Shown: positions 1 through 8,203 of the stretch, piece after piece
How the letters are laid out: each line of letters starts with the position of its first letter
Position numbering within the stretch: the first letter of the stretch is position 1
Assembly (NCBI RefSeq): GCF_039521365.1
Contig: NZ_BAAACF010000001.1
Location: 62,001-126,000 of the forward strand
DNA: 64,000 nt
Source of the DNA: Clostridium_AW malenominatum
GTDB taxonomy: Bacteria > Bacillota > Clostridia > Clostridiales > Clostridiaceae
Reading direction: 5' to 3'
Notes under the pieces: generated by a model
Databases searched by the model: none
Seen by the model: the letters and a program-made list of their open reading frames with translations, nothing else
What the model was told of the DNA's origin: nothing
Program-made: the position numbers and the translations under genes

Positions 1-2
1 CG

Positions 3-995
3 TTTAATTTAGTTACAATTAATGATGAAGGAATGGATACTCTGCAATCAATCAGAAAAGAAATTTATGATTTTTTTTGTAATAGTAAGCCTTTTAATTC
101 AATATCATTACTGCAAACTTTATATAATCTAATTGTAGAAATAGATGGAAGTATCAAACTTAAATGTACAAATAGCAAATGTGAGTCTAATGTGAATAGT
201 GAAAATAAAGAAAGGCTAATATTTAATTTAAAAGAAATTGGTATAGAACCGTTTGTATGCCCTCTATGTGGAAAAACTATGTATTTGTCAGACCATTTGC
301 GTTTGCATGAAGCAGTTGATCTTGAATTTGGTCATAGTAATTTATTATCAAGGTTTTCTCAAATAACAGAACATCTTATTGCCTTAAATGTTATAGATAC
401 TCTAATGAAATATAAGTCATTTGCGTTACTATCAAAGATTGCATTTATAATAGATGGTCCATTAGCTATTTATGGAGAACCTGCAAAAATTCATAAGAAC
501 ATATTAAAATATCTACATAATGTTTCAAAGAGAGTAGGTGAGCAACTTATCTATTTTGGAATATCTAAAACGGGTAAACTGAAAGATCATTTTTCTTTAA
601 TTGAAAGAAAACTTAACATTGAGCCTAATAGTTTTTTGCTAGTAGATGATAGTTACCGTTTTAAGTATATTCAGAAAGCTCCAGAAAATAATAAGTTCTT
701 TGGACAAGAAGTATTATTTGGCCAAGATTTTTTATTCTATTCAATAGATAAAAAGAAATTTGTTATAACTATGTTGTATCCTATAGATAATAAGTCTAAT
801 GATTTTGGGGAAATTGTCTTTGATAAAAATCAATATGGCACACTTCCAGTTATATTTAAGTTAGTAAATAATATTAGTATTGATATTTATGAGGATGCAA
901 TATTACCAGTTGCATTATCACATAAGTATGCAGCTATTAGTTTAAATCCAGGTAATAAGATAATAGAAATATTTGCTAAGCAAAATATACAATAA
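3..995 (+). CDS. NurA-like nuclease with zinc ribbon, 5' end outside the window
   Basis: The reading frame is open to the left edge, and the first ATG (33) has no usable ribosome site, so the gene probably begins upstream of the window. Numbering from that ATG, Cys45/Cys50 and Cys76/Cys79 form a likely zinc ribbon. The C-terminal two thirds resembles the NurA 5'-3' nuclease fold: an acidic IDGPLAIYG motif (Asp141), a second acidic pair in LLVDDSYRF (Asp205/206), and a C-terminal ALSHKYA segment with a conserved-looking His297, as in NurA proteins. NurA usually works with the HerA helicase in end resection or phage-defence systems, so a HerA-like gene may sit just outside. Family assignment is by motif only. 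It is followed by an OLD-like ATPase gene about 100 bp downstream. Confidence 0.55.
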   Translation, partial: FNLVTINDEGMDTLQSIRKEIYDFFCNSKPFNSISLLQTLYNLIVEIDGSIKLKCTNSKCESNVNSENKERLIFNLKEIGIEPFVCPLCGKTMYLSDHLRLHEAVDLEFGHSNLLSRFSQITEHLIALNVIDTLMKYKSFALLSKIAFIIDGPLAIYGEPAKIHKNILKYLHNVSKRVGEQLIYFGISKTGKLKDHFSLIERKLNIEPNSFLLVDDSYRFKYIQKAPENNKFFGQEVLFGQDFLFYSIDKKKFVITMLYPIDNKSNDFGEIVFDKNQYGTLPVIFKLVNNISIDIYEDAILPVALSHKYAAISLNPGNKIIEIFAKQNIQ

Positions 996-1093
996 TAGTT
1001 TCTAAATAACCTTTTGCTAGAAGTAAAATTAATATGGAGATATTATTTTTAAAATTACAATACAGATGTCATATTTAGATAGGGGTAATAGAG

Positions 1094-2749
1094 TTGATTA
1101 TTGAAAGTATTGAAATTGAAAAATTTAGGTCAATAGAAAATCTCACACTTAAATTAGGTAAAAACTTAACAGCTATTGCAGGTAGAAATGCAACATTAAA
1201 AACTACTTTATTAGGCATTATAGGACAACCTTTTACTATTTCTATGGGTCATGCTATGTACGGATGTAAAACATTAGATGGATATAATTTTAAATCACAA
1301 TTTAATGAAAAGTTTAAAACTTCTGAATTACACGACCGTAAAGGGGAGCATATATGGACATTAAAATTACATAACAAAGGATACTACCCTGATAATCAAA
1401 TAAAAATGATAAGCATACCAAGAGCAACTAAGAAGAATCCCAATGGAATTAGATTTTGGAATGCTAAAAGTAAGGCTAAAGGTTCGGGGTATATTCAGTT
1501 ACCAGTATATTACTTAAGTCTAAGTAGATTATTCCCGATTGGAGAAAGTGGAAAGACGAGTAAGGTAAATATAAATTTAACCGAAGAAGAAACAAAATTG
1601 TTTTTAAAATATTATAATGAAATTCTTGTAATAAGAAATAATAGTAAATCAAGTGTACACATGGAAAAGTCCTCAAATTCTAAAATATTTGTAGGAGTAA
1701 ATGATGATTCACATGATATTTTTACTAACTCTGCGGGAGAAAGTAATGTTGGTAGAATTATTTTAGCTATTTTATCCTTTAAAAAGCTTAAGGAGAAGTA
1801 TAAGGAGTATAAAGGTGGAATATTATTAATTGATGAAATTGATGCAACATTATTTGGTTATTCTCAAAAAAAATTAATAAATTTCCTATTGAAGGTATCA
1901 AATGAATATAAAATTCAAGTTGTTTTTACAACTCATTCTCCACTAATCCTAAAGGAAGTAAATAGGTACCAGAGAGAGGAATTAAAAAATTTAAAGAATA
2001 GCATTAATACTGAACTAATATCATATAATAATACCATAATATACTTAACACCAAAGTATTCTGGAGATGGTAAAAGAATGATAAAAGGTGAAAATATAAT
2101 TAGTGCTAATTCTTTAAATGAAATTTTAAATGAAATTAATCTAGAACCACGCGTGGTTCGTCAAAGTATAAACGTATATTTAGAAGATAAAAGAGCTAAA
2201 AGTTTGCTTTTATTTTTGCTTAAGAAATTCCTAAATATTAACTATGAAAATTATATTAATATTATTGACGTTAATTTGGGATGGTGTAACTACATTCAAT
2301 TGCATCAAAAAAAAGTACCTGAATTTTTAAATAGTATTATTCTATTGGATTACGATGTTAAAGAAAAACGAGATGCTAAAAATGCAGTTAAATATATAAA
2401 TGATTCAGCAAAAAATATATTGTTCTTACCTGTAGATGTAGAAAAAGGATTGTTTAGTTTATTGAAAGATTATGAAAATTATAATAAATTTGAAGAAGAG
2501 TTAAATGGAATTAGTATTGGATATGATGTGTGTTTTAGAGATTGGACTGAGGATGCTTATGACTCCAATGAATATAAAAATTGGTTTAAATATATGGTCG
2601 ATATATTAAATCAAGAAGAAATATTATTTGAATTTTGGTACAGACTTAATAGCAATTTAGCTAAAGAGTTTATTAATGAATTTATCAGGACATATAACGT
2701 AATGGCAGAAAAGTTAGAGTTAGATTATATTATAGAATTTGAAAGTTAA
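1094..2749 (+). CDS. OLD-like AAA ATPase with TOPRIM-like C-terminal domain
   Basis: A 551-residue ATPase of the SMC/OLD (AAA_15) type. It starts at TTG 1094, with AGGGG 7 bp upstream. The N-terminus (IEKFRSIENLTL) is the usual start of this family. The Walker A loop is GRNATLKTT (residues 30-38), with Leu where Gly normally precedes the Lys. A signature-like SAGESNVG is followed by Walker B ILLIDEID (243-250) and the switch His in TTHSP (279-283). Near residues 360-425 an acidic VYLEDKRAK strand and LLDYD resemble a degenerate TOPRIM domain, as in OLD/GajA nucleases. Such proteins act in phage defence or DNA processing. The specific system is not recognised. It lies between a NurA-like gene and a convergent adenine methyltransferase. 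Confidence 0.7.
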   Translation: MIIESIEIEKFRSIENLTLKLGKNLTAIAGRNATLKTTLLGIIGQPFTISMGHAMYGCKTLDGYNFKSQFNEKFKTSELHDRKGEHIWTLKLHNKGYYPDNQIKMISIPRATKKNPNGIRFWNAKSKAKGSGYIQLPVYYLSLSRLFPIGESGKTSKVNINLTEEETKLFLKYYNEILVIRNNSKSSVHMEKSSNSKIFVGVNDDSHDIFTNSAGESNVGRIILAILSFKKLKEKYKEYKGGILLIDEIDATLFGYSQKKLINFLLKVSNEYKIQVVFTTHSPLILKEVNRYQREELKNLKNSINTELISYNNTIIYLTPKYSGDGKRMIKGENIISANSLNEILNEINLEPRVVRQSINVYLEDKRAKSLLLFLLKKFLNINYENYINIIDVNLGWCNYIQLHQKKVPEFLNSIILLDYDVKEKRDAKNAVKYINDSAKNILFLPVDVEKGLFSLLKDYENYNKFEEELNGISIGYDVCFRDWTEDAYDSNEYKNWFKYMVDILNQEEILFEFWYRLNSNLAKEFINEFIRTYNVMAEKLELDYIIEFES

Positions 2750-2773
2750 ATCTAATTAACTAAATGTTTTTTA

Positions 2774-2828
2774 TATAATAAATTAATCGTACCTAATATT
2801 TTATATTAGGTACGATTAATTTATTATA
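2774..2828. terminator. bidirectional terminator, 26-bp perfect stem
   Basis: Positions 2774-2799 pair perfectly with 2803-2828 around a TTT loop. The stem sits between two convergent genes, and its left arm reaches into the last codons of the methyltransferase gene. AT-rich outer stem sequence would supply a U-tract on either strand, so it probably ends both transcripts. Confidence 0.8.
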
Positions 2829-3653
2829 ATACAATAGTTCAATTCCTTTACGAGCTTTGCCAGCAGTATAAGAAAGAGTATAGCTTTTTTTCTTGAAATT
2901 TTTATAGGCAGATTCTTTGTGTTCCATATATATACTTTTAATTTGTGGACAATAATCATATGTAAGAATCCATTTATAATCTTTTAAATTATCCATAATT
3001 GTTTCTGATAAATTAATATGGTCTTCATGTTTATAAAAGTTAACATAAAGGTCTTTGCCTTTATTATAATATGGTGGATCAAGAAAGATAAAGTAATCGT
3101 CCTTATTATTTTTATCTTTTAATTCTTTTATTAAATCAACAGCATCAAGATTGCTTACTTCAATTTTTTCTTTTTCAGAGGCTATAGTTTTAATAAGGGT
3201 TACCAACGATTCTTTATTGAAACGGCAATCGAGTGGATAATTAGTGCCACTTATAGGACCTCCTTTAATTATGCCAGATCTATTAGTCCTATTAAGAAAG
3301 AAAGTTGAAAAGCCTAGGTCTAATAGACTAGCTGTATTCTTATTAAGTTGTATAGCTTTTTGCCTTTCGCGTTCATGCATAGTTACATCTACACTAAGAA
3401 TTTTATTGCAAAATTCATCTGTGTAGTTTAAGATTGAGTACCAAAAGGCATATATTGATCTATCATAATCATTTAATACTAATCTGCTTACTTTTTTCTT
3501 AATAAGCAATTCACAAGCTAAGCCAGCACCACCAGCAAAAGGTTCAATATAAATTGCATTTTTTACATTATTCCTATCAAATATCGGAATTATATACTTG
3601 TAGAATTTTCCTTTGCCTCCTGGATATCTGAGAGGAGAATAACTTTTTGCCAT
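2793..3653 (-). CDS. dam: DNA adenine methyltransferase, Dam / D12 class
   Basis: A 286-residue N6-adenine methyltransferase of the D12 (Dam/DpnM) family. It opens with SPLRYPGGKGK (residues 6-16), the usual N-terminal SAM-binding region. Motif I is EPFAGGAGLA (37-46), and the catalytic motif IV is DPPYYNKG near residue 195. Length is normal for the family. ATG 3653 is preceded by AGAAGGTG. No cognate restriction enzyme gene is visible next to it, so it is either an orphan methylase or belongs with the OLD-like/NurA-like genes it converges on. GATC specificity is typical of close relatives but cannot be proved from sequence alone. Confidence 0.9.
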   Translation of the reverse strand: MAKSYSPLRYPGGKGKFYKYIIPIFDRNNVKNAIYIEPFAGGAGLACELLIKKKVSRLVLNDYDRSIYAFWYSILNYTDEFCNKILSVDVTMHERERQKAIQLNKNTASLLDLGFSTFFLNRTNRSGIIKGGPISGTNYPLDCRFNKESLVTLIKTIASEKEKIEVSNLDAVDLIKELKDKNNKDDYFIFLDPPYYNKGKDLYVNFYKHEDHINLSETIMDNLKDYKWILTYDYCPQIKSIYMEHKESAYKNFKKKSYTLSYTAGKARKGIELLYYNKLIVPNIKY

Positions 3654-3929
3654 ATTACACCTTCTTCCAATTTTGTATTCAAAATTTAATATAAAATAAA
3701 TGTATTATATAACATTTTTATTTGGCAAGATTTAAGCAGGAACACTCTGATAGCAAAAGGTGGCTCACCTAATTTTAACATATAAAAAAGTGATTGGCCA
3801 TAGGTAAATTGAGATTTAATACACTATTTAAAATTATTTATCAAGTGCATTAATCCTCTGCCCTCAACAATAACATATTTTCTAAAACTTTGAAGATTGT
3901 CTAAAACTATCTTGTATACGATTAAAAAT

Positions 3930-4070
3930 GATTAAACTTTTTTACAAAAACAGTAGGGTTCAACTGAATAAAAATAGTGATTTTGAACAAACTTTTTTCA
4001 AAATTTAGGATGCTTAATTTACCTAATAATCAGATTTATAAATATTATTTTGATCAAACTTTTTTACAAA
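3930..4070. repeat. three spaced 19-bp direct repeats
   Basis: Copies at 3930-3948, 3985-4003 and 4052-4070 share the core AAACTTTTTT followed by (A)CAAA, each preceded by GATT, GAAC or GATC. Starts are 55 and 67 bp apart. They lie in the 530-bp gene-free stretch 3654-4184, which otherwise shows only a hairpin terminator. Function unknown: possible binding sites or remnants of a mobile element end. Confidence 0.5.
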
Positions 4071-4084
4071 CCTACATAATTTTG

Positions 4085-4129
4085 TCCACATTGTTGATAA
4101 AAAATAATCAGCAATGTGGATTGTTTTTT
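4085..4129 (+). terminator. hairpin terminator, dispersed repeat copy 1
   Basis: TCCACATTGTTGAT (4085-4098) pairs with 4107-4120 (one G-T pair) and is followed by a T-rich run. No plus-strand gene lies immediately upstream. Nearly the same 45-bp unit recurs at 16851-16897, which marks it as a repeated element rather than an ordinary terminator. Confidence 0.6.
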
Positions 4130-4184
4130 GCAAATAAACTCGTTCAAATAGAAAGAAGTCATTTAAAAAACAGAAAAAATGAAT

Positions 4185-4877
4185 TCATTCCTTGGCCATA
4201 CAAAAAATAATATTTAAGTTTTTTTGACCTTCACTGGTTATGGTTAGTGATCTTGAATTAGGATTTTGGCAAATCCATTCTTTTTCTAGAAAAAGTAGGT
4301 ATAAGGCATTTCCTAAACTTCCAGATAAGTGATACTGTCTTTCGCTCCAATCTATACAAGAGGTACAAAAGTTTCTTTTTTTACATTTTAAACTATTGAT
4401 ATCAACACCTAAGTCATTAAAAAAACTTTCCCCTTCTAATGTTAAAGTTAATTCTGAATTTCCATCTAGTATATATTTTTTCTCTATTAAGAAGCTAAAA
4501 ATTTGTACACCTAGTTCACCAGCAATATGGTCGTAACAGGTTCTGGATTGTTTTAATTTTTTCATTTCACTATTTTGATTAAAAGATTTAATTTCTTTTC
4601 CAGGAGAAATAGACATAAAGCTTTCTATAATGGTTGCTATTTCTTTTTTCTTTAATCGATAATATTTAAATCGACCAGTTTTATTTGATTCTACCCAATC
4701 TAACTCTAAAAATTTAGCCAAATGATATGAAGTAGTATTAGGTTTTACTTTAGCATATTTAGAAATTTCATTTACTGTATGAAATCTACCGTCCATTAGA
4801 ACTGTTAATATATCTACCCTAGATTGATCTGCTAAAATTTTTGCTGCTTTGATAATATCTGGTACTCCTGATGACAT
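4185..4877 (-). CDS. ArsR-family HTH transcriptional regulator
   Basis: 230 residues. Residues about 8-75 are a winged helix of the ArsR/HTH_20 type (ILADQSRVDILTVL, then a recognition region around NTTSYHLAKFLELDWV). The C-terminal half contains a Cys-rich patch (KCKKRNFCTSCIDWSERQYH) seen in longer ArsR proteins, with the CxDWSER...HL-x-G pattern. Starting at ATG 4877 behind AGGAGGGA, it is divergent from the PEP-mutase-like gene at 4985 across a 107-bp shared promoter region, so that enzyme is the likely target along with itself. The ligand is unknown. The Cys cluster could bind a metal or sense thiol stress. Confidence 0.85.
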   Translation of the reverse strand: MSSGVPDIIKAAKILADQSRVDILTVLMDGRFHTVNEISKYAKVKPNTTSYHLAKFLELDWVESNKTGRFKYYRLKKKEIATIIESFMSISPGKEIKSFNQNSEMKKLKQSRTCYDHIAGELGVQIFSFLIEKKYILDGNSELTLTLEGESFFNDLGVDINSLKCKKRNFCTSCIDWSERQYHLSGSLGNALYLLFLEKEWICQNPNSRSLTITSEGQKNLNIIFCMAKE

Positions 4878-4913
4878 AAGTATCCCTCCTTGTGAGTTTA
4901 TTATAATATGTCA

Positions 4914-4937
4914 ATATATCAATAACCATAGATATAT
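4914..4937. promoter_or_regulatory. inverted repeat in divergent promoter, candidate ArsR operator
   Basis: ATATATC (4914-4920) and GATATAT (4931-4937) form a 7-bp inverted repeat with a 10-bp spacer, in the intergenic region shared by the ArsR gene and the PEP-mutase-like gene. A TATAAT hexamer for the rightward gene lies at 4946-4951. Operator role is inferred. Confidence 0.4.
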
Positions 4938-4984
4938 TTAGAATATATAATAGTTTTTATAGAGTTAGTAGAGGAGGAGGAAGG

Positions 4985-5770
4985 ATGAAAAATCAGAGTA
5001 CAATAGTTTTACCATATGCTTGGGATGCAATGAGTGCTAGAATTTTTGAGCGAAAAGGATTTGGATATATTGCTACAACTAGTGCAGGTATTGCATTATC
5101 CCGTGGGTATGAAGATGGAGAGAAAATTCCTGTAGATGATATGTTAGAGACGGTGAAAAATATTATAAATGCTGTAGAAATTCCTGTTATTGTTGATATT
5201 GAATCAGGTTATGGTGATTCTGTTGAGAAAGTATTAGAAATAGTGAAAACACTTATTTCATTTGGAGCAGCAGGAATTAATATTGAAGATGGAAGTAATA
5301 AATTAGAGCAACCATTACACAGTGTTGAATTTCAAGTAGAAAAAATTAAAGCAATAAGAAAGTATGTTAATCAGCAAAATATGCCATTTATCATAAATGG
5401 TAGAACAGATGTTTATTGGCTAGGAATCAATGATTATAAAGAAGCATTAAATCGATCTATTTTATATTATGAAGCAGGGGCAGATAATATATTTATTCCA
5501 GGTGTTTCAGCTTATGAATTGATTTTAAAATTAAAGAAAGATTTACCTTGTCCATTAAATATTTTAGTGACAGAAAAAACACCTTCATTAGATGAGTTAT
5601 CTAATATAGGAGTGGAAGTATTAAGCTTAGGTTCAGCACAATATAGAGCAACTGTTTCTAATTTAGAAAATACTTGCGACGATATATTAAATCATCAAAA
5701 TTTTAAAACAGTTACAGAAGAAGTTATTTCTTATAATGCTATTTCGAACTATGTAAAGGCAGGTAAATAA
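4985..5770 (+). CDS. isocitrate lyase / PEP mutase family enzyme
   Basis: A 261-residue TIM-barrel protein of the ICL/PEPM superfamily. Features: LPYAWDAMSARIFE at the N-terminus, ATTSAGIALSRGYEDGE, the Mg-binding strand VDIESGYGD (residues about 73-81), AGINIEDG, and INGRTDVYW. Relatives cleave or form C-C or C-P bonds next to a carboxylate (methylisocitrate lyase, oxaloacetate hydrolase, PEP mutase). The standard lyase KKCGH loop is absent, so it is not a classical isocitrate lyase. The Shine-Dalgarno GAGGAGGAGG lies just before ATG 4985. It is single-gene, divergent from an ArsR regulator and closed by a terminator at 5787. Substrate unknown. Confidence 0.85.
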   Translation: MKNQSTIVLPYAWDAMSARIFERKGFGYIATTSAGIALSRGYEDGEKIPVDDMLETVKNIINAVEIPVIVDIESGYGDSVEKVLEIVKTLISFGAAGINIEDGSNKLEQPLHSVEFQVEKIKAIRKYVNQQNMPFIINGRTDVYWLGINDYKEALNRSILYYEAGADNIFIPGVSAYELILKLKKDLPCPLNILVTEKTPSLDELSNIGVEVLSLGSAQYRATVSNLENTCDDILNHQNFKTVTEEVISYNAISNYVKAGK

Positions 5771-5786
5771 AAAATGATTAATGAAG

Positions 5787-5835
5787 AACAGAGAGAAAGC
5801 AAGGCGTTTGGTCGGGTATTCTCTCTGTTTTGTTT
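5787..5835 (+). terminator. rho-independent terminator
   Basis: AACAGAGAGAA (5787-5797) pairs with TTCTCTCTGTT (5819-5829), followed by TTGTTTTC. It ends the PEP-mutase-like gene. Confidence 0.7.
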
Positions 5836-6292
5836 TCACAAAGGGAGGAAAGATTGACCTAAAAGTGGTACACATACTTAGATATTAATTATATTAAATG
5901 ATATAATAGATTAAGAATTATTTACTGAATATTACATAATAACCAAAGAAGAGGTAATGCGGAATAATGAATTTTTTAGTAATATCTTTAATTTTAGTTT
6001 ATAAGTGAATTGAAGATATTAAAAGTGAACTATTTAAATAGTAGTTAATTCACAATTTAATTAAACTTCGTCGTAGTCGTAGAATAATGCGAAGTAACAA
6101 CACTTTTGATACCATATAAATAAATAGGAATTTGCTGAGTGTATGAAAACTAGAAAGCTAATTTTATTTATGTGATAAAGAGCCATAAATATCAAGATGT
6201 AAAGTCATGTTGCGAAAATGTAAAGTTGATGTGGTAGCCTTTAAAAAGGCTTTATAGTACAATAAAGTCACAAGATCAAGGGAGGATTTCAT
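5836..6292. other. gene-free stretch before the XRE-membrane gene
   Basis: About 460 bp without a convincing ORF on either strand. It contains a TATAAT at 5902-5907, a short 6-bp inverted repeat (ACTTCG at 6064 and CGAAGT at 6091) and an AGCCTTT-AA-AAAGGCT hairpin near 6235-6250 just ahead of the next gene. I see no RNA family here. Confidence 0.4.
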
Positions 6293-6934
6293 ATGAAGTT
6301 ATCAGATAAGATAGTTGAACTCAGAAAGTCCAATGGAATGTCACAAGAGGAACTGTCAGAAAAACTGAATGTATCCAGGCAGGCTATCTCACGTTGGGAA
6401 ATGGGTTCAGCATTGCCAGATACAACAAACATTTTACAAATCAGCAAGCTGTTTGGTGTCACTACTGATTATTTGTTAAATGATGATTACAAGAGTGATA
6501 ATGATTTACCAAAAATTAAAGAGATAAAAGAGGATAACATCAAACAGATTTTGATATACTTAGTAATTCTTGAGATTATGATTTTATTGATGCAATTCAT
6601 GACTACTTACATTTTGCAAAATGTTTTCTTTGGATTATTGAGCTTTATCCCATTTATAGCCCTTATTGGTGGCTTTGAATATGCCTACCAGAAAGGAACA
6701 AGTGAAGTGAATAAAACGACTGCTTTATTTCGTAAGCGTTTCTATAAAATATCCACTTGGTTAGGATTATATTTTCCAATCAGGTTTTTAATAACAATAT
6801 TGATGAGCTTCTATCATCGTCCTTACAACACTCTTGTATTAGAGTGTATTGTGTTGAGTATCTACATGGGAGTATCAATGTTTTTTACATTATCTATTGA
6901 AGAGCATTACCTGTTGAAAGAAAAAATAAAATAG
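6293..6934 (+). CDS. XRE-type HTH regulator fused to a membrane domain
   Basis: 213 residues. Residues about 5-60 are a classic Cro/CI HTH (LRKSNGMSQEELSEKLNVSR, then QAISRWEMG). After a short charged linker, residues 85-205 contain about four hydrophobic segments (ILIYLVILEIMILLMQ; FFGLLSFIPFIALIGG; FPIRFLITILMSF; CIVLSIYMGVSMFFTLS). This is a common Firmicute layout for membrane-tethered or stress-sensing regulators. The ribosome site AGGGAGG precedes ATG 6293. No obvious target gene is adjacent. Its membrane domain suggests it senses an envelope signal, but this is inference. Confidence 0.85.
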   Translation: MKLSDKIVELRKSNGMSQEELSEKLNVSRQAISRWEMGSALPDTTNILQISKLFGVTTDYLLNDDYKSDNDLPKIKEIKEDNIKQILIYLVILEIMILLMQFMTTYILQNVFFGLLSFIPFIALIGGFEYAYQKGTSEVNKTTALFRKRFYKISTWLGLYFPIRFLITILMSFYHRPYNTLVLECIVLSIYMGVSMFFTLSIEEHYLLKEKIK

Positions 6935-7107
6935 CCTTTTGATAGAAATATATAAATTCCAATTTGTAGAGTAGATTTGATGAACAATATTCTAATTTAC
7001 TGAAGCAACTATTAACTATGCATCTTTGTAAGAAAGGTCTACATAATTTTATATTGCTGGGAGATGGTAATCTGACTACTCATGGATTCAGAATAAGGGA
7101 TGAAATT

Positions 7108-7428
7108 ATGTATAATGTAGATTATGTTTACTATGAGCCTGAAGAATATAACTGCATTTTCATTAATGATGATTTTATTGAGGAAATAATTCATAACTAT
7201 TTGGAGGACTTCAAAAACATGGAAACTTATGCTCACAGCACAAATGACTCAGGGTGGGGTCTTAATTATTGTGGGGTAACTCTTATTCTGCCAAAGTATC
7301 TTCAAAAATTTAGTGATATTATTACAAGTGCAAATAATCAGTATAAATCACAAGAACTTGAATTGTTGATAAATATGATATCTGAAGCAATGAGGGAAAA
7401 TAAATTTTTAATTCATTACGGAATATGA
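7108..7428 (+). CDS. small hypothetical protein
   Basis: The 106-residue version begins at ATG 7108, which has AAGGGA 7 bp upstream. The frame is open further upstream to ATG 7018 (136 residues), but that codon has no good ribosome site. The protein is acidic, with no signal peptide or membrane segment, and ends FLIHYGI. It contains many aromatic residues (VDYVYYEPEEYN) and the segment NDSGWGLNYCG. I do not recognise the family. Its size and composition would fit a polymorphic-toxin immunity protein, but no toxin gene is nearby. Confidence 0.55.
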   Translation: MYNVDYVYYEPEEYNCIFINDDFIEEIIHNYLEDFKNMETYAHSTNDSGWGLNYCGVTLILPKYLQKFSDIITSANNQYKSQELELLINMISEAMRENKFLIHYGI

Positions 7429-7526
7429 TCCTTATTCTTATTTAAGATTGCGTTAATCATAATTTTAAAGTTAGTTTAATCTCATATAAAATAGCATAAT
7501 AAGAATTTGTTAAGGAGAGGCTTTGA

Positions 7527-7922
7527 GTGAAGAATTGTATATTTTGTTCAATAGAAAATGATTTGGAGCAGAAGGTAGTTATTAGTAATAGATATTGTAT
7601 ATTTTTACAGAAGCCACAAGAAGTATTAATTGGTTCAGGAGTAATAGTTCCTAAACATCATCGAGAAACTGTTTTTGATTTAACTGAAGATGAATGGATT
7701 GCAACATTTGAGCTATTACATGAAGTTAAGAGATTTCTAGATAGTAAGTATAAACCTCAAGGATATAATGTTGGATGGAATGTTGGAAATGTAGGTGGTC
7801 AGGAAATATTTCATGCACATCTTCATGTAATTCCTAGATATAAAGATGAACCATTATCAGGAAAAGGTATTAGGTATTGGCTTAAACAACCAAATAATAA
7901 AAGAAATATAGGTGAAAAGTAA
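7527..7922 (+). CDS. HIT-family protein (histidine triad hydrolase)
   Basis: 131 residues. It begins with CIFCSIEND, the Cys-x-x-Cys zinc/N-terminal signature of HIT proteins. The catalytic histidine triad is HAHLHVIPR (residues about 110-118), preceded by GWNVGNVGGQ. HIT proteins hydrolyse nucleoside phosphoramidates or dinucleoside polyphosphates in the cytoplasm. The start is GTG 7527, with AAGGAGAGG 6 bp before it. It is followed closely by a 65-residue hypothetical and an acetyltransferase, but spacing does not prove an operon. Confidence 0.93.
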   Translation: MKNCIFCSIENDLEQKVVISNRYCIFLQKPQEVLIGSGVIVPKHHRETVFDLTEDEWIATFELLHEVKRFLDSKYKPQGYNVGWNVGNVGGQEIFHAHLHVIPRYKDEPLSGKGIRYWLKQPNNKRNIGEK

Positions 7923-7951
7923 GATATTGCGTATTAAAAGGAGAGGATTTA

Positions 7952-8149
7952 ATGAAGAAAATTAGAGCAATCTATATCGGTGATGTTAGATTTGAACAAT
8001 GTCCAGTTTTTGAACTGAATGGGGAGACAAACTGTTTTGAAATGCTAGTTGATAAAGAATTTACATATGAAAAAGAGTGTGTTGAAGAAGATAGTGATTT
8101 TTTAATTTTTGAAGTGGAAAATGATATGACAACATTAATTAAGCGTTAA
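7952..8149 (+). CDS. small hypothetical protein, 65 aa
   Basis: An acidic 65-residue protein with a good ribosome site (AAGGAGAGG) before ATG 7952. It reads as a compact beta-rich domain (IRAIYIGDVRFEQCPVFEL, then FLIFEVENDM), with no membrane segment. I do not recognise a family. It sits between the HIT protein and a GNAT acetyltransferase. Confidence 0.6.
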   Translation: MKKIRAIYIGDVRFEQCPVFELNGETNCFEMLVDKEFTYEKECVEEDSDFLIFEVENDMTTLIKR

Positions 8150-8203
8150 TACATATTTTTCTTATTTGCCGATGTGTAATTAAGAATAGAAAGGAACATA
8201 CCT

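Noticed and set aside
3930..4070. CRISPR-like array
   Set aside because: Only three imperfect repeats, unequal spacing, no palindromic repeat and no cas genes.
3977..4210. 77-codon ORF on the plus strand in the gene-free stretch
   Set aside because: It spans the hairpin repeat, lacks a good ribosome site, has no recognisable domain and overlaps the ArsR gene end.
7018..7107. Longer N-terminus of the hypothetical at 7108
   Set aside because: No ribosome site at ATG 7018; AAGGGA is well placed for ATG 7108. The longer form is not excluded.
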